Source: Paramecium primaurelia | Lineage: Eukaryota; Ciliophora; Oligohymenophorea; Peniculida; Parameciidae | Assembly: GCA_905182975.1 (NCBI GenBank) | Contig: CAJJDM010000024.1 | Span: 124,001-188,000 of the forward strand | DNA: 64,000 nt | Direction of reading: 5' to 3' | In this document: positions 1-10,900 of the stretch, one piece after another | How the letters are laid out: every line of letters begins with the position of its first letter | Numbering within the stretch: the first letter of the stretch is position 1 | Position numbers and translations under genes: made by a program | The notes under the pieces: model-generated | Databases searched by the model: none | Seen by the model: the letters and a program-made list of their open reading frames with translations, nothing else | Told to the model about the DNA's origin: nothing

Positions 1-266
1 AAAGAAATCATTAAGAAAATCATTATTAAAAGCTAGTGTAGCAAATGCTCCAAAGAATAGCTCAATATAAACAATATTAAGTGTAAGTAATACAATGGTA
101 GGATCATCATTATTAGTGATACCTGTATTATTTTAACAATCAGGCATTTTGAGTGCATTAATTGTTGCATTAGTATTTTGTTTAATATCTTGTAAAACGT
201 GTTAATTATAAATGGTACACAATAAACCTGAAGAATTAGATTTACCATAAACTATAGTGAGAATAC
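1..266 (+). CDS. Partial duplicate of SLC38-type transporter gene (contig-end copy)
   Basis: Open frame with codons starting at position 2, identical over its length to 1283-1548, which lies inside the complete transporter gene at 1197-2654. It is cut on the left by the window edge and on the right by the N at 267. It carries codons for roughly residues 30-117 of that protein, including the first membrane segment motif NTMVGSS. Because the copy stops exactly at the gap, the simplest reading is that the contig on the left and the contig on the right overlap and were not merged, so this is not a second gene. A true tandem copy cannot be excluded from sequence alone. Confidence 0.75.
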
Positions 267-267
267 N
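267..267. other. Assembly gap (single N)
   Basis: One ambiguous base interrupts the sequence. The left side (1-266) repeats inside the right side at 1283-1548, so the sequence right of the gap overlaps the end of the left contig by about 1.28 kb. Confidence 0.9.
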
Positions 268-454
268 AAATATCTAACCAAAAAGAATGAGTTCTATTAA
301 GAAATATTCAAATAATAATAATGCAACAATAAATGTAGATTAATTGAAAAAATATTTAATATTATGAACTAAAATTTTATATTATGAAAATATTTGAACT
401 AATATTTTATATTAAATTTTTTATTTTAAACAATAGAATAAATAATAATAAGTA

Positions 455-1146
455 TCATTTAGGCTTATGATAAATTAATTTAGATTTACGGCAATCCAAA
501 CAATACCATTTCTTTTCAGGTATGTAAAACTCTAAAAAACCTGGATCACAAAATGTATGACACATTTAATCATTACATTTATCACATACTAACATTAAAT
601 ACTAAGAATGTGAACATCCACAAAGTTAACACTTCTAATTTTCTTCTTGTTCTTCTTAAGAATTATAAAATTAATCTTGTTCTGGTTACCATTTTGGATA
701 TTTTAGATTTAATTTGATTGGTGTCTTCTTTCTTTTACCATTTTCTAATGGATATATTTTTTTGAATTTAGCTCTACAATAAGGACATTAAGTCTTATAT
801 TTCTCTGCCCATTCTTTTATACAGGTCAAACATATCTAATGTTTACAAACATCAATTTCACAGACATTTTATAGTTCATCTAAGTTCATCATACAGATAG
901 GACATTCTTCTTGCAATTATTATTTCAATCTAATTTTCTTTGTTTCCTCTTTTTTTTAGTTAGTTTATTATTGTTTCAATTAAGGTAAGTTCTAATAATT
1001 AATAAGTGAAATACTTCTTTAAATGATAATAAGTCTTTGATGTCTGGAGAGTCTAAAATTAATTTTTTTGTTCTTAACTTTTTATTCTGTTCATAAAGTT
1101 TAATCCAACGAGGTTCAAATGCTTCCAAAATTCTTTGATATTGCAT
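455..1146 (-). CDS. RING finger + PHD finger protein, probable E3 ubiquitin ligase
   Basis: Two exons (1146-1015 and 991-455) around a 23-nt intron at 992-1014 give 222 residues with the ciliate code; the stop is TGA. A C3HC4 RING lies at about residues 74-116: CPIC at the start, then C-KH-IC--C, then CPYC. A PHD zinc finger follows at about 165-211 (CQLCGC, then CDKCND, then HTFCDPG, then WYCLDC). RING fingers recruit E2 enzymes and PHD fingers usually read histone tails, so a nuclear ubiquitin ligase is the likely role (inference). The whole protein is little more than the two fingers joined by a basic linker, much shorter than animal PHRF1-type proteins with the same pair. It is divergent from the transporter at 1197, with only 50 bp between the start codons, so the two share one promoter region. 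Confidence 0.85.
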
Positions 1147-1196
1147 GTTGTTTTAATTTAGTTTTGAACTAAATTTTTATTTTTATACAATTATAA

Positions 1197-2654
1197 ATGG
1201 CAAATGCATTAGCAAATGATGCTTTGTTATAATAACAAATTGATTAATAAGTAATTTAGAATCCAAATCTATCATTTGCTCAAAAGAAATCATTAAGAAA
1301 ATCATTATTAAAAGCTAGTGTAGCAAATGCTCCAAAGAATAGCTCAATATAAACAATATTAAGTGTAAGTAATACAATGGTAGGATCATCATTATTAGTG
1401 ATACCTGTATTATTTTAACAATCAGGCATTTTGAGTGCATTAATTGTTGCATTAGTATTTTGTTTAATATCTTGTAAAACGTGTTAATTATAAATGGTAC
1501 ACAATAAACCTGAAGAATTAGATTTACCATAAACTATAGTGAGAATACTTGGATAGAAGTATAATTTAATTTTTAATATTACGAATATCATAATTTTATA
1601 CTTTGCTGGTGTTGTATATTTTATTTTAATATGCAATATGTTATACTCATTACTTTAATTATTATGTCGTTAATTAGATATGAATTATGCTCCTAAAACT
1701 GATTTTGTCCTAGGTTAATTATCATATTAATGGTGTGGTATTGTGTATATGTGTTTATTATTCCTAATAATGTTATAAAAGAATCTTACTCTCATTATAA
1801 AGTTAGTTTAATATGGAGTTATATCCATTATAGCATTGATTATTTATATTATAATTAATGGCAGTATTAACATGCCAGAGATTGTGAATGCCAACTTATT
1901 CACTTTAGATGTAGTAACTTTATGTGGTGTATTCTCAGTTGCCTTTATGGTACATTCTTGTATAGTTCCAATAATGAAAAATAATTTAGAATAATAAAAT
2001 AATTTAAGAGATATTGCATTTAGTTTTGGATGGACTTGGCTCATTTATGCTTTGGTAGGTGTATTTGGAGCCATAGCCATATAAGGAAAATAAATAAACA
2101 AATCAGGTGATGGATCTACTGTATTAGATTATTTAGATTAGAATATATTTTCATATGGAATTTAAGTTTTGTAATTACTTTAGTTAACAACTGTATTTCC
2201 ATTATTAGCATTTATTACAAGATCACAATTTTTTGCATTAATATATAAATTGGAATAGCCTCCATAAAAGTGGTTTGTGTTATATACATCAATAGTAGCT
2301 CTCACTACTCTACTATTTTAGTGTCTTAATATTAGTGTATCTTTAATTCTCAGTTTATCAGGAGCTGTTATTGGATTTTTCTAAATTTATTTAATTCCAA
2401 TATAATTACATATGACATGTCTCTATACTAAAAAGAAAGTCAATGACAATAGAATTGGATTAATTAATGATACAAAAGAGTACATTGAAAATCCAGATGA
2501 ATCTATATTTGATGAATAGGATTTCAAATGTATTGATCATTCAGCTCTTAAGTAGAGATTTAATAAGCAAACTAGATTCATATTTTATTATATTATAATG
2601 CTCATTGGGGCAATGATGGGATTTCTAAATATAATTGCACCATTCTTCAAATGA
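1197..2654 (+). CDS. Amino-acid transporter, AAAP/SLC38 family
   Basis: Single exon, 485 residues, TGA stop, many Gln codons as TAA. Residues 1-48 form a hydrophilic N-terminus. The first membrane segment begins at about residue 55 with NTMVGSSLLVIPVLF, the unwound-helix signature seen in SLC38/SLC36 transporters (SLC38A9 has a closely similar stretch). About ten further hydrophobic segments follow, with a hydrophilic loop near residues 410-450 before the last one. Family members move amino acids with Na+ or H+ across plasma or lysosomal membranes; substrate and location cannot be read from the sequence. The gene is complete here, and 1283-1548 of it is repeated at the left contig end. The next gene on the opposite strand ends 62 bp downstream (convergent). 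Confidence 0.85.
1283..1548. repeat. Sequence identical to 1-266 (offset 1282)
   Basis: Direct repeat partner of 1-266. Identity stops exactly at the gap on the left copy. The implied overlap runs from 268 to 1548 (1281 bp), almost the same length as the overlap at the second gap (1275 bp). Confidence 0.9.
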
Positions 2655-2716
2655 GTATTAACATTTATTTAAAATTGTTCATTAGAATTACAATAATATT
2701 ATTATTATTAAAATAA

Positions 2717-5700
2717 TCAATCAGCATCTTCACAATCCTTTTCATTCATCTCTAATTCTCTGAGATCAAATTCTATAATATCTTCTTCCTCTTATTATTC
2801 TTTCTATTCTTTTGATACTTCTTTCTATGTATCCTTTTATTCAATTTTCACAGGCTTCTTCTTTTTCTTTTGTCCTTTAACCATAAACTTATTAGCCACA
2901 GTCTCATCAATTTCTTATTCTCCAAACAATAATTCAAAAACCTTTATAAATTAAAAATTAAATACTTCTTAAGGTTTGAATTTATCACCTTAGAATCCAC
3001 CAGAATAAACAGTTGATTAAACATTCTATTTTTATTATGCTCTTTTAACAATTCTTTCTTCTATTGTACCTTTAGTGATTAATCTATAAACATAAACATC
3101 TTTAGTTCTTCCAATTCTATGAGCTCTATCAGTTGCTTAAGCATCCATAGTTGGATTCCAATCATTATCATAAAATATAACAGCATCAGCTTAAGTCAAT
3201 GTAATTCCTAAACCACCTGCTCTTGTTGATAAAAGAAATGCAAAAATCTTATCATTTTATTAGAATTCATTAACCATCTAATTATAATATTATATAATAC
3301 ATCTCTTCTATCATTTATTTAACATTGTCCATCCATCCTAAAATAAGTATATCCTTTATGTAACATATATTCTTCTAATATATCTAACATTCTAGTCATT
3401 TAACAGAAAATTAAAACTCTCCATTATTTTTGTTTAAGTTCTTTCAGTAATTTATCTAATTATAACAATTTTGATGATGAAGCAATTAAAGATTCAGGAC
3501 TATTAGGTAATATGAATGAGGCAGGGGATTCTTAGATAAATGAAAGTGCCTATCTATTGTATAAACTCTGTTGAATTTTATAATAAAATGATTGTGATCT
3601 GCATTCAAATGATATTATTGAACTTTATACTTGAGGGATATAAAACTGCAATTATTTTGAATAAGTATAATTCACTATAGTTTGTGAATCCTTCTTCTAA
3701 CATAGGAGTTCAATTAAATCAAATACATTTTTCTCAAATAAATTGAAAGGTAAATGTTTCAATAGTAAATATGAAAATGTTGATTCTCCATTCTTTAATG
3801 ATGTGTATATGTAATGTGCTGTGAATAAACATTTCATATCTTCAATTAAATTATCATATACTAATTTAGGAATAATAAAAGTTATAGGATTTTTTTTGGT
3901 TACTTATACAATAGGATTTTTTTAATACACCTCAACATTCTATTTATCCTAAAATACATAAGGACTTTTATAAGGCTTTCTTTCAAATAATTCAGGATGA
4001 TTACATATCTTACGAAATTACATAACCAAATTCATCAAATTATCAACCTTCTATTTTGAATCTAACATTCTAAAGAATTCCTTTATTGATAATTTAGATT
4101 TCACATTTCTATACAATACAGCTTATCTACTAGTCATCTCACAAATTATCTAGACTTCTCTCTTTTATCCAATCTCATTTTCAACATCTTTCTTTAATCT
4201 TCTTAACATAAATGGTTTCAAAATTGCATGCAATCTTTATAATTAATGTTAATTTAAAGTTTTTTAATCTTATGAGTGTGCTTCGATATCTTTTGAAAAC
4301 CATTCTTAAAATTGATCAAAACTATCAAAGAATCTTGGCATAATGAAATGCAATAATGCCCATAATTCTCCCATTGTATTTTATATTGGTGTTCCTGTCA
4401 ATAATAATCTATTTCTTGCATTAAAAGATAACAATATTTGCCATCTCTATGAATTAATATTCTTAATTGCTTAAGCTTCATCCAAAATCATATATTACCA
4501 TCTTACTCGATTAAATATCTTATTATCTGACACTACTAAATTATATGATGTAACTACTATATGAAATAGAGATTCTCTTGAACCAAAGTTTTTTTATTAA
4601 AAATATTTTCTTATTGTTTTTCTTTATTATGCTTAACCCCAATATGGTAAGACTTTTAAAGTGGGACAAAATTTTTTAATTTCCTATTACCAATTATGTA
4701 AAGTTGAAGATGGAGCTATCACTAAAAAAGGACCCCATATTTATTTAAATGAACTTATATGTGATAATAATGCTATAGCTTAAATTGTCTTTCCCAATCC
4801 CATTTCATCTGCTAATATTCCATTAATACCTTAATCATATAAATTATCTAACCATCTAAGTCCTTTTAATTAATACTCTTTTAAATCTCCTTTAAACGTA
4901 GAAGGAGGTGCAATCAATGAAAAATCTCTATCTTAATCATTATGATCTAATTTTAATTCTTATATTTAAACATTTTCTTATTTTTTACCATCAAATTATT
5001 ACAATTATTTTCTATTATCATTTATTACTCTCTAGACATTTTCAAGTGCTATTTCTTCATCAATCTCATCAATATTTAATGAAATATGATTATCTAAAGT
5101 TATTCCTAGTTTCTTAGCCATAAAATGTGCATAAATATCTGATTACTTCATTAAAAATTCTAATCTTTTTTATTGTAATAATTATTCTCTCTCTTCTTCT
5201 TCCTTTTTCTTTCTCTCTTATTCTAATTTCTCTTTTCTTTTCTTAATTTCAATCAATTCCTTATCTCTTTTTCTCCAATATGATTAAGCTTCTTTTGATA
5301 ATTTCTTTGCTCTTAACATAAATTCTTTTTAATATTTTTAACATTTTTAATTTCTTCTTCTTGCTTCTTTGGCAGCAAAATAAGCTATTCTTTTAAAAAA
5401 TTCTCTTAAATCCTATCTAAACTTGGCTTTGAATTTACTAATTTTAACAGCATTCCTAACAACTATAGTCCAACTTTTCTTCCAATCTCCAATTTCAATA
5501 GGATCTTCATATAATTCTTATTGTATAATAGTGTTAAAATAATCATTCTAAGTTGAAGCCTAGCAATCATTTTTAAGCTAATATTTATTAATTACTTTTA
5601 CTTTTCTTTACTTTTTTATATTTGCTTTTCCCATTCTAGAATCTGAATACTAAATTTTGAATGCATCTTCAAAATTGTACCCAAGCTAAGGTAATTTATT

Positions 5701-6220
5701 TGATTGAAATGCTGGCTCAAATTATTGCGATGACTAAATAAATGATTATTATTACGATTCCAATATGTATTTACTATTCCAATATTGTTTCTTATTTGTG
5801 GCTGTATTTATCATACAAAAATTTTTCCACCATGTTTGGTTGATCTCGGAATACTTTGGAAAAGAACATTAGTAATTTATTTTATATTTTGCATTGATTA
5901 TTTGCTGCATAGGCATATTTCTTTTCTTTCACTTCCTAAGTCTTCCTTTAAAAAACTAATTTTATTATAATGAGACAACTAACCTTGCTACCTCTTGTTT
6001 TCCAAATAGCAGAGTCGAGCATCTTCTAATGATAAGTCTTCCACTGGGGGACGTTTAAGATTAAAAACCAGATTAAATTCTGGTTCTTAGACTTTTCTGA
6101 ATTGTGGATTGACTTATCGAGTGCTCTCAATCTTAAGGATAAAATAAATAATACTTATGTAATCTAATGAAGAAGCTAATCGATATTATATTGTTTATCT
6201 TCCTCTTCTTCTGAACTCAT
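2717..6220 (-). CDS. INO80: INO80 chromatin-remodelling ATPase
   Basis: About 1,135 residues after removal of four tiny introns (6132-6154, 5956-5983, 5734-5755, 3278-3300); the remaining length is a multiple of three. The diagnostic features are INO80-specific: a DBINO region with EFLMKQSDIYAHFMAKK (near 5150), LKEYQLKGLRWL before the Walker A ADEMGLGKT, the DEAQAIKN form of the DEAH box, RLLLTGTPIQN, ELWALLHFIMP, and helicase-C motifs LIFCQMTRMLDILEEY, STRAGGLGI and DRAHRIGRT. INO80 slides nucleosomes and exchanges H2A variants in the nucleus. The protein is shorter than animal and yeast INO80: the N-terminus ahead of DBINO is about 300 residues and the tail after the helicase is short and Lys/Glu-rich. 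The start at 6220 (MSSEEEED) relies on a first intron ending AAG; a shorter start at 5916 is the alternative. Confidence 0.93.
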
Positions 6221-6371
6221 ATAAAAATTAAATAAAGATTTTTGTTTATTTAAGGGTTATTGGATGAGTTCATTAATTTTTATTTTAAAAAATGTATATA
6301 TATATTATCTTAATACATATAGTATAGAGTAGAAGGGAACCTTTAACATACTACCAGCAATCAGATAAATA

Positions 6372-6782
6372 ATGAATCAGATTGATATCTTCAAAGAGAA
6401 GTGGAGAAAATGCATTAAATCCATCAAATAAGAATTTTTAAGATATAGAATTTATATAAATTCAAAGAAATTTAAATATGATTCTTGTACAACATAAAGT
6501 ATTAATTAAAGAGTATATGAATCTACAATCAGCTATTCTAATTTTACATATCTATTTGAAACTATTTAAAATGAGCATTAAACAAAATATAATATTTTTT
6601 AAGTAAATTATTGTAGATTGAGTCAAGGGAATAATCTCAAATGAAATTGAAATGGAATTGGAGGGAAAACAATTATTCTATGTAAAAAAAATGATTAAAT
6701 TAAAAACGTATTATAAATATGCTAGTATATAATAGTATTATGAAAAACGGGTAATATGTGTAAATCGCTTGAGAATGGTTGA
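6372..6782 (+). CDS. Small hypothetical protein upstream of the trichocyst gene
   Basis: Begins MNQIDIFKEKWRKCIKSIKQ. The frame runs to about 6600, continues after a possible 25-nt intron with a plausible segment ending near YYKYAS, and may stop at TGA 6780-6782 after another 23-nt intron. I recognise no family. The intron choices are my own best fit, and in a genome with a single stop codon open frames of this length also arise by chance, so it is weakly supported. It lies 23 bp before the next start codon. Confidence 0.35.
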
Positions 6783-6805
6783 GTTGTTGATTAATAATTA
6801 AAAAA

Positions 6806-7948
6806 ATGGCTAGATCATTAACAATATTGGCTATTGTGTTTGCAGTTGCCACAGCTAGAGTGACAAAGAGCGAAAGTCCAAAAGAAATTTTGGCTTAAGT
6901 TAATAAGGATTCCTTTGGTAATTCAATCCTTTCAGTTCTCCAACTTTAATTGGCTACAGGAGGACCAGTTGGTGAGATCTAAATTCTTTTGAACAACATT
7001 GCCTCATAATTGAATGGAGATTAAAAGAAAGCTGACAAAGTTCATGAAAGTGACACAGTTGCATTTGAGAAAATCATTGCCGACTTAGAATAAGAAATTG
7101 CTTATCATTAAGCCTAAATTGTTGCTCTTTCAAACTTAAGAGACTCAACAACTGAAGCATTAGGAGAAGCTGAAGCTGAAGTTAGAGTAGTAACATCAGA
7201 TATTGCCAATAACGAAAAGAGCTTTGCTGATGAATAAGCTACAAGAAATTCATAACACGAAACATGGGTTAGAAAGGATGCTGAACATGTTGATTAAATG
7301 GATGCCATTGATGAAGCATCAAAAATCGTTCAACATTTATAAGCTGGTGTTGCATTTGCTCAATTAAAGAGTAGATTTGAAAAAGTCTAAGCCAAATTGA
7401 TGGAAAGCAAACATGCACTTTTCAAGGTATTATTTATTTAATATTAATAACTAGCCACTCATCAATGCCTTAACTTAATTAGCCTCCAAAGTTGATAACA
7501 AGAGTATCATCAAAATCTTAGAATTGTTGGCTTAAATCAGATAATAATTGGTTGCTAGCAGAGCCTCACTCCTTGCCACTGAAGAAAGATAAGCTGCTAA
7601 TTGGGAAGTTCAAAGTTCTCATTTATAAGAAGAACACAAGAGATTAGTAGAAAGAAAGGCTTTCTTAGAAAACTCTATTGTTTAATTCAAAGTGACAATC
7701 TAAGAGGCTGTTGAAGATTTGGAAGACTAAACTGTATTAACTTACAATAATATTAGTTATTCCTTGAAGATGCTGAAGATTCATTGGCTATTTAAGAAAG
7801 ATGGGCTGCTGAATAAGAATCATAATATGAAGCATAAACCTTCGAAAGAGAATAATAATTGGAAGTTGTTGAAAGATTATAAGAAGTCTTAACCTAAAAA
7901 TTAAGTGCTGCTTCAGAATTCCTCCAAATCAGAGAAGAAGTATTTTGA
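6806..7948 (+). CDS. Trichocyst matrix protein (TMP) precursor
   Basis: Three exons with introns at 7427-7454 (28 nt) and 7734-7756 (23 nt) give 363 residues. A signal peptide (SLTILAIVFAVATA) opens the protein, followed by the TMP motif NKDSFGNSILSVLQLQLA. The rest is long alpha-helical heptad sequence rich in Glu, Ala and Gln, with almost no proline, as in the Paramecium TMP family of about 40-45 kDa precursors. These acidic proteins are cleaved in the secretory pathway and packed into the crystalline core of trichocysts, which expand on exocytosis. The family is confined to ciliates and is hugely multigenic in Paramecium, so this gene also identifies the organism. The exact T1/T2/T4 subgroup is not assigned. 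A second, divergent relative lies at 51743-52615. Confidence 0.93.
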
Positions 7949-7974
7949 TTTATCAATAATAATAATAATAATAA

Positions 7975-10900
7975 TCAAGATAAAAAATCTTCATTATCTG
8001 CTTCATCTACTTGATCCTTATCTTCATTCCTAATAAACTTGATGAAATGACTTGAACGATGAACTTCATGATAGAAATCTTTTGGATTTGATAAAATCAG
8101 TCCATATTTCATTTACTATACTAATCCTAATCCAATAAAGTTGTAATTCCACATATGATTATCAGGAACCTGAATAATGTTTAATAATTATATATACCAT
8201 GAAAAATCCTCTGAATTTATCTGACAATAAGATCTAAACTTTTTCAAAGTGTTAAGTTGATGATGGATGAACTGCATTCAAATCTTTATTGTTTTTACCC
8301 CATTCAAATCCTTAATGAGTTCTTTAAATATAAGTATAATAATATACAATTTATAAGCAGTGATTGAACATGAACCAGGAGTGAATGAGACAGTTTGTAC
8401 AATACATCTTTCTGCATCCCAACTCTAATTCTCTTATATCAATCTAGCATGTAATGTGATATCATAAGTTGACAAATGCATTGTTTCTAAAATAAATATA
8501 AGTCTTTACCTGTAGATTAAGTATGTAACCATCCTAAAGGTTCTAGATTTCTTAGGTATTCTGAATCTGGCATTTAATGAGGCATTGTGACATTATCTCT
8601 TGAACCAATTTAAGGAATCATAACAATAGCTCTAATTTCTTTGACTTATTAGTTATCTGGAGGTGAGATACCATATAGATAGGCAGCTATTTAAGTTTTT
8701 AAATCTGCAATTGAAATGAATTTCTTAAGAATATTCTTAGGTAAAACATAAGTAAAACCTGTTTACTTAATATCATCTGAATTCACAAATATGTGATTGG
8801 TACGTAAGTAAAGAGATGTGGCAGCTATTGCTCTAACTCTCCAATCAGAATGACTAGTAAATGATTAATTTTCATAAGGTTTAGTAACTTAGACTGCTAA
8901 TTCTTCTCCAAAGACATTTGATGTCTTGACTGTTGTTGCAGTTTATTAAGCTGCCTCCTTGGCTTACTTCTCAATATCTTAAATAGTTTCTTTTTATAAA
9001 TTTGGAGCAGACATTTCCATACCCAATATAATATCTCTGATTTCCATTTGAGTTAAAGATTAAACATTTACATTATTCTTTTTAGCATAATCTTATAAAA
9101 TTAAATTCTTAAGTTCAACTTCCATTTTGACCCATTCATCATCTGTCAAGGTTGGCCATATATGATTGGGTTAAGTAATTACATTCTTATTGGGTTTTAA
9201 TATAATTCTAGCTTTTTCATGAGCTACATGTAATGCTCTCAAAATTAAGATTAATCTTGAGAATGCTGTGAATGATGAAACACTCTTTAACCAATCATCA
9301 TATAAATTAAATAGAACCATGGATGGTTCAGTTGCTTTTAAGATTAAATCTCCAAACTTTTCAATTTTAAGTATAGCTTAGAATGGTAAAGAAAGTTCAG
9401 ATCCTTTTATGACAATGTTAGGAAAATCTAATAAATGCACTTCTAATGGATCCAATAATCCTTTTCTTGTTACAATAATTTATCTAGGTTATTCTTCAAC
9501 TGGTAAAGCTCTAATTAGAGCAGCAACTTCTTCAGCAGTTTTCCATTTAGCCAATTATCCAAGTCTTTTTTAACCTGCCCATACTGATGTATGAATAACT
9601 TTTAAAAATAATTATCCAGTTTTAGGATTAAAAATAATGATAGCACCATTAATAGGTTTGGTTGTTAAATTACCTTCAAATGTTTTGTGAATAGTAACTC
9701 TGTAAACATTTGTATCATCAACAAACCAGATGATTTAATTACTAAATAATTCAGCATAATTTTAAGTGTTTAGATATGGTTCAGTTGGTTCAGATGAATA
9801 CAATTATAAACCCTTACGAATACGTTCTCTTAAAACATACAAAGCAGGATTAGCCTTCATAATTTTATTCATTGCTTATAGAATAAGATTCTTTGAATTT
9901 GGGAACCAATTACCATATCCTGAATGTAAATTATAAGCTAAATCTATAGCCACTAACATTCCTGTTGGAGATGGATAAATACTAATATTATCAGTAGTAT
10001 AATCTAAGAATTTGGCTCTGGCATATCTTTCAATATCATGAGAATCATAATCTCCCCATCTTAATTAAACATCAAGCCAATATTTAGATGTAGTAGTTCC
10101 ATCATAAGTATCTTTGGTATCATGAATCAAAGAAGGTTTACTAATAGGCCATTTGAAAGCAGCAAATAATAATATATCAGCACAAGATGAATTCATTTTA
10201 TAAGATTTTCTTGGATGAATGGTTTCTTTTTAAACTGTTTCTATTTCTAATGTTTCCATTTCCATATCAAATACTTAACATAAATCCATTACTACACTTT
10301 CATGTATCTTTTACCATAAATGTGCTCTGAATATTTGAATTAATGAGATTTTTAAAGTTGGTATCTTACCATGCATAAATATACCTGTTAAATCCAATTA
10401 GACTTAAAATCCAATATATACATTAGCCCTATTAACAGTAGGTGACCACCATAGAGTGAATCTTCTATTTGGAATCTAATTCAAACCTGAACGTTAAGCA
10501 TGTGTCAATTTCTTAAATCTCATACTCTCTTCAAATCCACTTGCCTTTTCCCAAAACAAACCTTCCCAAGTTGGAAAATAGGTTCCCTTGAATAATGTGT
10601 GTTCCAATATACCTTCTACTCCTCCTAAAGCTTAGATCATATCAGTTCTATAATTATTGAGATTCCATAATTTGCCATCATGTCTTTAATGAGTCCACCA
10701 AAATGGATTCTATTTCAACATTTAAAATTATTTAAAGTCTTATCTAACTCTCCATCCCTTATCATATGCTAATGTTAATCTATCCTTTTAGAATAATGTA
10801 TTAATTCTTGGTATACCATGATCCCAACTATCTTCCAAATCATCCAATGTTAATCTTCTATTTTATACTTATGCTTCCTAACGTTTTAAAGCATATTCAG

